Of a stretch of DNA of 64,000 nt, positions 57,708 to 64,000 are shown piece after piece. Every line of letters begins with the position of its first letter. Position 1 is the first letter of the stretch. The stretch lies in assembly GCF_029623755.1 (NCBI RefSeq), contig NZ_CP121106.1, forward strand, positions 2,360,352-2,424,351. Direction: 5' to 3'. This DNA comes from Altererythrobacter sp. CAU 1644 (GTDB taxonomy: Bacteria > Pseudomonadota > Alphaproteobacteria > Sphingomonadales > Sphingomonadaceae). The notes below the pieces were generated by a model. It was not told the DNA's origin, did not search any database, and saw only the letters and a program-made list of their open reading frames with translations. The position numbers and the translations under genes were made by a program.

Positions 57708-58145
57708 ATGGCTGAGGCCAAAACCCAGATCACCGACGTCGACCCGAGCGAGTTCATCGCGAGCGTGGAGCCCGAACGCCGGCGCGAGGAGGCCAGGGTG
57801 GTGGACGCGCTGTTCCGCAAGATCACCGGAATGAAGCCCAAGATGTGGGGGCCATCGATAATTGGATACGGCGAATACCGGACGACCTACGACAGCGGAC
57901 GCGACGTGCACTGGATGCGCACCGGCTTCTCGCCGCGCAAGGCCAAGCTCTCGCTCTACCTCATGGGCGGTTATTGCGACGAGGCCGCCGGCAAGCGGCG
58001 CGACGCGCTGCTCAAGAAACTGGGAAAGCATTCGACCGGGAAAAGCTGTCTCTACATCAACAAATTGGCCGATGTGGACATGAAGGTGCTGGAAGAGATG
58101 ATCGCATCCGACTGGGACGCGATGCAGCGAAAATATCCGGACTAG
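57708..58145 (+). CDS. DUF1801 domain protein
   Basis: The 145-aa protein matches the small DUF1801 (YdhG-like) family: FIASVEPERRREEARVVDAL, MKPKMWGPSIIGYGEYRTTY and the C-terminal LADVDMKVLEEMIASDW. These proteins are soluble and structurally related to a fold often seen near transcription regulators; the function is unknown. The ATG at 57708 follows GAGGAGA by 5 nt. It diverges from the CFA-like gene by 80 nt. Confidence 0.82.
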   Translation: MAEAKTQITDVDPSEFIASVEPERRREEARVVDALFRKITGMKPKMWGPSIIGYGEYRTTYDSGRDVHWMRTGFSPRKAKLSLYLMGGYCDEAAGKRRDALLKKLGKHSTGKSCLYINKLADVDMKVLEEMIASDWDAMQRKYPD

Positions 58146-58148
58146 GAT

Positions 58149-58885
58149 CTAGATGCCCGCGTACCATTGGTAGCCGGCGCGATCTTCCCAATAGCCGCCC
58201 TTGCCGCGGCCTATTTCGTCGAGGCTGGCAACCGCTTCGATCACGGTGAGGTATTTCGGGTGCTTGTAGCCTAGCTGCCGCTCGATCCGCATCCGCAGCG
58301 GCGCGCCATTCTTCTCGGGAAGCGGTTCGCCATTGAGCATATGCGCAACGATGGTTTGCGGGTGATAGGCATCGACCATGTCGACGCTTTCGTAATAGTC
58401 GTCGCCATTGAGATTGTCGGCACAACGGAAGACGATGAAATTGGCACCTTCCTGCACTCCGGCTGCGTCGAGCAGTAGCGAGAGTTGCGGGCCGGTCCAT
58501 TCGCCGATCGCGCTCCATCCTTCGACGCAGTCGTGGCGGGTAATCTGTGTGCGCTGGGGCAGGCGCCGAATATTGTCGAGACTCAGGCTCAGCGGCGTAT
58601 CCACCAGCCCGCGCACCTCCAGCCGCCAGTCGGGAAAACCATCTGCGAGTTGCGCTCGGTAAGCATCGCTGTCGACCGTTTGCGAACCGTTTCCACGGAA
58701 GGTTGGCGACAGGTCCGCGCGCGAATACTCCCGGGCTAGCGCCTGCTTGCCGGCCAGCGCGCGATGCGCCTTGCGATGCCAGTCCTCGGCGGATGAGAAA
58801 AGCGCCTTGCCCGTCTCGCTGTCCGCCACCTTCGAACAGCCCGCCGCCAGCAGTCCCGCCATGCCGGCCAGGAGATTCCGCCGTC

Positions 58886-58889
<4 letters not shown>
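58149..58889 (-). CDS. Molybdopterin-dependent oxidoreductase of the sulfite oxidase/YedY type
   Basis: The 246-aa protein has a twin-arginine/lipoprotein-like N-terminus (RRRNLLAGMAGLLAAGCS) and the SUOX fold with the Mo-coordinating Cys in HDCVEGWSAIGEW, plus WTGPQL and NGEPLPEKNGAPLRM which bind the pterin. It is shorter than MsrP (about 330 aa). The gene overlaps the following cytochrome b gene by 4 nt, so an oxidoreductase/quinone-linked pair is likely. Substrate unknown; oxidised sulfur compounds or methionine sulfoxide are candidates. Confidence 0.82.
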
Positions 58890-59548
<659 letters not shown>

Positions 59549-59559
59549 CGGCCCAGTCC

Positions 59560-60318
59560 CTAGCTTTGTTCGCGCGCGAGATAGATGACGTCGCGCGGCT
59601 GGTGGAGCAGGTGCTGGCCGCTGTCGACGAACAGGGTTTCGCCGTTGCGAAGGGCGCCTTGCGCCAGGAAAAGCGCGGCCTGCGCTACCTCCTCCGCACC
59701 GGTGCGCCGCTGCAGGGGATTGAGCCGATGCGATCTTTCCGCCTCTTCCGGCGTCTGGTCATGGCTCGGCAGGATCGCCCCCGGCGCGAGGCCATAGACC
59801 CGGTCCCGCTCACCAGCCGCGCCCATCGCCAGCATGGGAATAGTGGCATCCAGCGCGTGCTTGCTCATGGTGTAGCTGAAGAAATCGGGATTCGGGTTCT
59901 CCAGCTTCTGGTCGGTCACCTGGATGACCGTGCAGCCTGCCGCGCTGCGCGAACGCGACAGGAAGACCTGCGCCATGAGGGCGGGGGTGACGGCGTTGAC
60001 CTGCATTGCCTGGCGGTTCGTCGTGACATCAAGCAAGGTTACATCGTCGGGCTCGAACACCGAAGCCGAGTTGACCAACACGCGCCAGTCTTCGAGTCGA
60101 TGCGACAGGTCTTCGAGCATTCGAATGGCAGCATCGGCATCGGCCAGATCGCATTGCACCGTTTCGGCCGAGGGCAGGGTCCGCGCCAGCGCCTCAGCTT
60201 CGTCGTCTGAGCCAAGGTAATGGATCACGACGTGCCAGCCATCGTCGGCAAAGGCTCGCGCGATCGCGGCTCCGATCCGAGCTGCTCCCCCTGTTACCAA
60301 AACCGCTGGTCTAGCCAT
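59560..60318 (-). CDS. SDR family oxidoreductase, pteridine-reductase-like
   Basis: The 252-aa protein has the NAD(P) motif VLVTGGAARIGAAIARAF, the NSASVF turn, and the catalytic YTMSKHA. It has 14 or so family landmarks of FolM/PTR1-type reductases (VQVTDQKLENPNPDFF). It could reduce dihydropterin or folate in the cytoplasm. It ends 11 nt after the start of the cytochrome b gene on the same strand. Exact substrate is not provable from sequence. Confidence 0.8.
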   Translation of the reverse strand: MARPAVLVTGGAARIGAAIARAFADDGWHVVIHYLGSDDEAEALARTLPSAETVQCDLADADAAIRMLEDLSHRLEDWRVLVNSASVFEPDDVTLLDVTTNRQAMQVNAVTPALMAQVFLSRSRSAAGCTVIQVTDQKLENPNPDFFSYTMSKHALDATIPMLAMGAAGERDRVYGLAPGAILPSHDQTPEEAERSHRLNPLQRRTGAEEVAQAALFLAQGALRNGETLFVDSGQHLLHQPRDVIYLAREQS

Positions 60319-60388
60319 TTTTTCTATTGAGCAGTTTTGGCCGGGATTGCCTAGGTTGCGTTGATCAACCCGGCAAAAGGAACGCGCG

Positions 60389-61234
60389 ATGAAACTCGAT
60401 CTGGTGGATGTCTTCGGCTCAGGACCGCTCAGCGGGAACCCCTTGGGCGTGGTTCATGGCGCAGACGATATGACCGCGGAACAGATGCTGAGGCTGACCC
60501 AGTGGTTGGGCTTCTCCGAAACTACGTTCCTGCTCCCGCCGACCGATCCCGCCGCCGATTACCGCGTACGCATCTTCTATCCGGGCGGTGAGTTGCCGTT
60601 TGCCGGACACCCGACACTCGGCAGTTGTCACGCCTGGTTGGAGATGGGTAGCACTCCGAAGCGCGGCGATGTGATCGTGCAGGAATGCGGCGTCGGCCTG
60701 GTCGAAGTGAAGCGCGATGGCGATCGGCTCGCGTTCCGCGCGCCCGAATTCACCAGGTACGGCCCGATGACAGAGGATGAGCGGGCCGAAGCGATCCGGC
60801 TGACGGGGGTCGACCCTGATGCGGTGGTGGAGGCGGTTCACGTGTCTAACGGCCCGGAATGGCAACTCCTGCGCTTGCGGTCCGATGCCGATGTTCTTGC
60901 TGCGGATCCCGCGCCCAAGGCGCCGCTAGGTACGGATATTGGGCTGGCTGGTCCTGGCGGCGAAGGTTCGCCGGTCGATTGGGAAATCCGCGCGTTCTTC
61001 TCCGATACGGTCGGGCGATTCCGCGAGGACCCGGTAACGGGAAGCTTCAACGCCGGGGTCGCACTGCACCTGTTTCGCAGCGGCTTGGCGCTGAGTGCCT
61101 ATCGTGCAGCCCAAGGGCGCAAGATCGGCGCGGACGGTCTCATCATCTGTGAGGATGATGGCGCAGGCAGCGCCTGGATCGGGGGCACCAGCACAACCGT
61201 GAGCTCACAGGGACTGCTCCCCGAATTTGCCTGA
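60389..61234 (+). CDS. PhzF family isomerase
   Basis: The 281-aa protein belongs to the PhzF/diaminopimelate epimerase-fold family: LVDVFGSGPLSGNPLGVV with the catalytic acid nearby, GFSETTFLLPP, FPGGELPFAGHPTLGS and DPVTGSFNAG. Members isomerise small aromatic or keto acids. It lacks a phenazine operon, so it is one of the many stand-alone PhzF proteins of unknown substrate. It is followed by a strong terminator and is divergent from the SDR gene. Confidence 0.9.
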   Translation: MKLDLVDVFGSGPLSGNPLGVVHGADDMTAEQMLRLTQWLGFSETTFLLPPTDPAADYRVRIFYPGGELPFAGHPTLGSCHAWLEMGSTPKRGDVIVQECGVGLVEVKRDGDRLAFRAPEFTRYGPMTEDERAEAIRLTGVDPDAVVEAVHVSNGPEWQLLRLRSDADVLAADPAPKAPLGTDIGLAGPGGEGSPVDWEIRAFFSDTVGRFREDPVTGSFNAGVALHLFRSGLALSAYRAAQGRKIGADGLIICEDDGAGSAWIGGTSTTVSSQGLLPEFA

Positions 61235-61246
61235 GACAAAGAAAAA

Positions 61247-61280
61247 GGCGCGCCCACCGCAAGTGGACGCGCCCCTTTTT
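61247..61280 (+). terminator. Bidirectional terminator between the PhzF gene and its convergent neighbour
   Basis: GGCGCG-CCCAC-cgcaa-GTGG-A-CGCGCC forms a stable stem, preceded by AAAGAAAAA and followed by CCTTTTT. The A-run and T-run on the two sides allow it to stop both the plus-strand PhzF transcript and the minus-strand glycine-zipper transcript. Confidence 0.85.
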
Positions 61281-61299
61281 CCAGACCGCTGCGTCTAGC

Positions 61300-61686
61300 T
61301 TAGCGGCACTTCAGACTACCGCGGTCGATCTCACGGCCCAGCACGGCACCGACGGCACCACCCAGGATCACACCGAGGGTCTTGTCGCCGCGACCGGCAA
61401 GTTCATGCCCGGCGAGCGCTCCGACGCCGGCACCGATCACCAGTCCGGTCGTGCCATTGTCGCGCTTGCAGTAATAACGGCCATCGCGCCCACGCCACAT
61501 GTAGCTGTCGCGGGTGATGCGACGCGGCTCGTAGTAACGGCCATAGCTGTCGTACATCGCGCGATCTTTCGCGCGCTTGCCGTGGGCGGGTGCCCAGGGC
61601 GGCGGATCGGCTGCAGCCGGCGCGGCGGTCCCCAGACCGGTTAGCGCCATAGTGGCAGCGGCAAAGGTAAGTGCGATCTTTTTCAT
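61300..61686 (-). CDS. Glycine-zipper 2TM envelope protein
   Basis: The 128-aa protein has a signal peptide (LTFAAATMALTGLGTAAPAA), a Tyr/Arg-rich middle (DSYGRYYEPRRITRDSYMWR) and the glycine zipper typical of the Rickettsia 17-kDa antigen family (GLVIGAGVGALAGHELAGRG then GVILGGAVGAVLGREIDRG). Such proteins associate with the outer membrane. Two Cys occur near the C-terminal part (YYCKRDNG and SLKCR). Start at ATG 61686. Confidence 0.85.
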   Translation of the reverse strand: MKKIALTFAAATMALTGLGTAAPAAADPPPWAPAHGKRAKDRAMYDSYGRYYEPRRITRDSYMWRGRDGRYYCKRDNGTTGLVIGAGVGALAGHELAGRGDKTLGVILGGAVGAVLGREIDRGSLKCR

Positions 61687-61824
61687 TATTCTTGTCCCTT
61701 CCGTTTCTCTGATACGGATTGAACGCTCTTCTCGTTCATCGTTCCACAACGCCAGATGAACGCTGAGGGTAAACCGGTTTTTTGCGATGAACGGTGCGCC
61801 GATGGGCGATGAATTGTGGCGCCG

Positions 61825-62469
61825 TCAGACGCCGAGGCGCTTGTTGATATCGCCGATGTGCCGGTCCGAAACACGTTCCAGCGAAGCCAGTTCGCGCAGC
61901 TCCGAATCGGGAGCACGATTCGGTCCGTACACAGCCAATCCAGCACGGGCGACGCTCCAGCCGGCGTGCCCGCGCTCGACCAGCTCGAGCGCATCGCCGG
62001 CCTGTGCGGTGCCGGGCTCCAGCACACGATAGAACCACCCGCTGCGGCCACTGGCGACGATCGCCTTGACGATCCCCTTGGCCTCAAGATGCTGTTCGAT
62101 GGTGGAGCAGGGCTGGCGCGGCTGGGTGACCTCGATCAGCGCACTGCCGAGCCGGAAACGATCGCCGATCAGGACATCATGTTCGGTGAGCCCGATGGTC
62201 GAGATGTTCTCGCCCATCGAACCGGGGCCATCGAGCCGGGGCAGGGCGCCGAAGTGGTGCCGTAGCCAGGCGTAGTTGTCGTGCGGATAGTGATGCAGCG
62301 CCATTGCGGGATAGCCGTGATGCTTGCGGTCAACCTGGGTATCGATCTCGATCCCGCGCTCACCAATCGTGACCACGCCTTTGAGCGGCTGCTTGCTTAT
62401 TGCGCTCGTGCTGCCGGATGGGAGAGTGGCCGCCGATCCTGCGCAGATGGCGTCGACGGCGATCTTCAT
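61825..62469 (-). CDS. MOSC domain protein
   Basis: The 214-aa protein starts [19 protein letters not shown], with the beta-barrel MOSC fold and [34 protein letters not shown] and the conserved cysteine in [17 protein letters not shown] proteins (YiiM/YcbX type) handle sulfur carried by molybdenum cofactor or reduce hydroxylated compounds. It is translationally coupled to rlmN upstream (ATGA overlap). Its role is likely cofactor or detoxification related. Confidence 0.88.
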   Translation of the reverse strand: MKIAVDAICAGSAATLPSGSTSAISKQPLKGVVTIGERGIEIDTQVDRKHHGYPAMALHHYPHDNYAWLRHHFGALPRLDGPGSMGENISTIGLTEHDVLIGDRFRLGSALIEVTQPRQPCSTIEQHLEAKGIVKAIVASGRSGWFYRVLEPGTAQAGDALELVERGHAGWSVARAGLAVYGPNRAPDSELRELASLERVSDRHIGDINKRLGV

Positions 62470-63713
62470 TCGGCGGTTGCTGCCGCTTCCGCCGCTTCTC
62501 GGTCCCGCTGGGCGCGGCTCTTCTTTTCCGCGGAAGTCTTGAGCTGGCCGCAAGCCGCGTCGATGTCGCGCCCGCGGGGGGTGCGGACCGGTGCGCTGAT
62601 TCCGCCTTCGAACACAATGTCGCTGAAGCGCTTGATCCGATCGGGTGTGGAACACTCATAGGCAGCGCCGGGCCAGGGATTGAACGGAATCAGGTTGACC
62701 TTTGCGGGCAGCTTGTACTGGCGCAGCAGGCGGACGAGTTCGCGCGCGTCCTCGTCGCTGTCATTCTTGTCCTTCAGCATCACATATTCGAAGGTGATGC
62801 GGCGCGCATTGCTGGCGCCGGGATAGTCGGCACAGGCCTGCAGCAATTCCTCGATGCCGTACTTCTTGTTGATCGGCACGATTTCGTCGCGGACATCCTT
62901 GGTTACCGCATGGAGCGAAACCGCGAGATTGACGCCGATTTCCTCGCCGCACTTGTCCATCATTGGCACCACGCCGCTCGTAGACAAGGTAATGCGGCGC
63001 TTGGACAGGGCAAGGCCGTCGCCGTCCATCACTAGCTGGAGGGCGCCCTTGACGTTGTCGAAATTATAGAGCGGCTCGCCCATGCCCATCATTACGATAT
63101 TCGTGAGCAGGCGCCCATCAGCCGAGTAGTGCCCGGCGTCCTCAGCATCGTCGAGCCCCGCCATTGATCCCTTGGGCCATTCGCCCAGCGCATCGCGCGC
63201 GAGCATGACCTGTCCCACGATTTCGCCGGGGGTGAGGTTGCGCACCAGCTTCATCGTGCCGGTGTGGCAGAAGCGGCAATTGAGCGTGCAGCCGACCTGT
63301 GAAGAAACACATAGCGTCCCGCGATCCGCATCGGGGATGAAGACCATCTCGAAATCGTGGCCGTCGGCGGTGCGGAGCAGCCACTTGCGCGTGCCATCGG
63401 TCGAATGCTGCGCCTCGATAACCTCGGGGCGGCCGATCACGAAGCGTTCGGCAAGCCAAGGGCGCATAGTCTTGGCGATATCGGTCATCGCCTCGAAATC
63501 GGTCACACCGCGATGATAGAGCCAGTGGAACACCTGCTTGGCGCGCAGCTTGGCCTGCTTTGCGTCGAGCCCGGCCTCTTCGAACAGTTCGCGGATACGC
63601 GCCTTTGGCAGGCCGATCAGATCGATACGACCATCGGCACGCGGCGTGATGTCACGCGCGACGGGAACGGGATCCACCTGTCCGGCGATCGGCATGAGGT
63701 CGGTATCGGCCAT
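62466..63713 (-). CDS. rlmN: 23S rRNA (adenine-2503-C2)-methyltransferase
   Basis: RlmN is a radical-SAM enzyme that methylates A2503 of 23S rRNA and A37 of some tRNAs. The radical-SAM cluster is [11 protein letters not shown] (CxxxCxxC), SSQVGC precedes it, and the C-terminal conserved Cys is in [10 protein letters not shown]. The 415-aa protein starts at ATG 63713 ([13 protein letters not shown]), longer than E. coli RlmN by an N-terminal extension. It is the first gene of an operon with the MOSC gene. Confidence 0.95.
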   Translation of the reverse strand: MADTDLMPIAGQVDPVPVARDITPRADGRIDLIGLPKARIRELFEEAGLDAKQAKLRAKQVFHWLYHRGVTDFEAMTDIAKTMRPWLAERFVIGRPEVIEAQHSTDGTRKWLLRTADGHDFEMVFIPDADRGTLCVSSQVGCTLNCRFCHTGTMKLVRNLTPGEIVGQVMLARDALGEWPKGSMAGLDDAEDAGHYSADGRLLTNIVMMGMGEPLYNFDNVKGALQLVMDGDGLALSKRRITLSTSGVVPMMDKCGEEIGVNLAVSLHAVTKDVRDEIVPINKKYGIEELLQACADYPGASNARRITFEYVMLKDKNDSDEDARELVRLLRQYKLPAKVNLIPFNPWPGAAYECSTPDRIKRFSDIVFEGGISAPVRTPRGRDIDAACGQLKTSAEKKSRAQRDREAAEAAATAE

Positions 63714-63851
63714 GGGAGGGGCGCATATAGTGCCGATTGGTCGTGCCGCCAAGTCTCGTAAGCGGGCGCGCAAAACGCGGGTCCTCGGTTCCGGTTCCCA
63801 ACGGTTTGTCGCCAAAATCTCTCGGAATATCGACCCATAAGTGTCTAAAAT

Positions 63852-63939
63852 ACAACAGTTTCCTGTTGTCTCACGTTCATGAAACCAATTTGCGTCTGGC
63901 GTCGTTGAGGGGGTCCACGACGCAAAGAGTCATGCGTCG
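63852..63939 (+). promoter_or_regulatory. Leader with one stable and two competing hairpins
   Basis: ACAACAG-TTTC-CTGTTGT (63852-63869) is a perfect 7-bp stem. Further on GCGTCGT (63899-63905) can pair with ACGACGC (63917-63923), or CGACGCA (63918-63924) can pair with TGCGTCG (63933-63939); the two stems share bases and exclude one another. The second lies just before the ribosome-binding site of the gene at 63964. This layout resembles an attenuator or a riboswitch-like switch. Confidence 0.4.
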
Positions 63940-63963
63940 CGATAAAACAAATGGAGTAATGAA

Positions 63964-64000
63964 ATGAAGAAGTTCGCAACCCTTCTGGCCGCTGGTTCTG
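63964..64000 (+). CDS. Start of a secreted protein (5' partial)
   Basis: The ATG at 63964 follows GGAG by 8 nt and begins MKKFATLLAAGS, a typical signal-peptide start. Only 12 codons are inside the window. A secreted or outer-membrane protein is expected; nothing more can be said. Confidence 0.6.
   Translation, partial: MKKFATLLAAGS

Overview
The window reads as a high-GC alphaproteobacterial chromosome, most likely Sphingomonadales and probably the Erythrobacteraceae (Erythrobacter/Altererythrobacter-like). Evidence for this is the ribosomal-protein style, the secreted peptidase content, tandem Tyr/Arg/Asp-rich periplasmic proteins, a GAAC-N7-GAAC LexA box in front of uvrA, and a dispersed Sphingomonadales-type repeat inside one gene. 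This placement is inferred from gene content; no database search was possible.

Layout. 1-7.8 kb: distal half of the ribosomal protein super-operon (rplR, rpsE, rpmD, a small orphan ORF, rplO, secY, adk, a secreted SRPBCC protein, rpsM, rpsK, rpoA, rplQ) ending in a strong terminator. 7.8-17 kb: penicillin-acylase-family enzyme, two tandem periplasmic paralogs, TRIC-type membrane protein, PepSY protein, amidase, M49-like metallopeptidase lipoprotein, and a membrane protein. 17-26 kb (minus strand): TCA cluster mdh - orphan secreted protein - sucD - sucA - sucB - methyltransferase - lpdA; sucC is absent from the place it often occupies. 26-41 kb: GGDEF/EAL protein, SleB-type cell wall hydrolase, FecCD/BtuCD-type ABC importer (three genes overlapping by 4 nt), M3 peptidase, GH24 lysozyme, and two tandem M13 peptidases with matching 3' hairpins. 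41-44.9 kb: uvrA with its LexA box.

44.9-48.95 kb is an AT-rich accessory island: an IS1595-family element, a HEPN-like protein (R-x4-H), a small basic protein, and a two-gene cassette encoding a two-TM-segment protein and a thymidylate-synthase-fold protein. The latter keeps the catalytic Pro-Cys and the Arg-Ser-Cys-Asp phosphate-binding motif but carries Asp at the position of the Asn that gives ThyA its uracil preference. This cassette is the best candidate in the window for an undescribed system.

49-64 kb: HTH protein interrupted by in-frame dispersed repeats, CHRD protein, single-heme-motif lipoprotein, rlpA, a small unannotated ORF with its own terminator, an unusual 0.5-kb non-coding stretch with DnaA-box-like sites, argG, haloalkane dehalogenase, two overlapping CFA-synthase homologs (the upstream one lacks the conserved Cys), a molybdopterin oxidoreductase/cytochrome b pair, a pteridine-reductase-like SDR, a PhzF protein, a glycine-zipper protein, a MOSC protein, rlmN, and the start of a secreted protein behind a leader with competing hairpins. 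No tRNA, rRNA or CRISPR array was seen.
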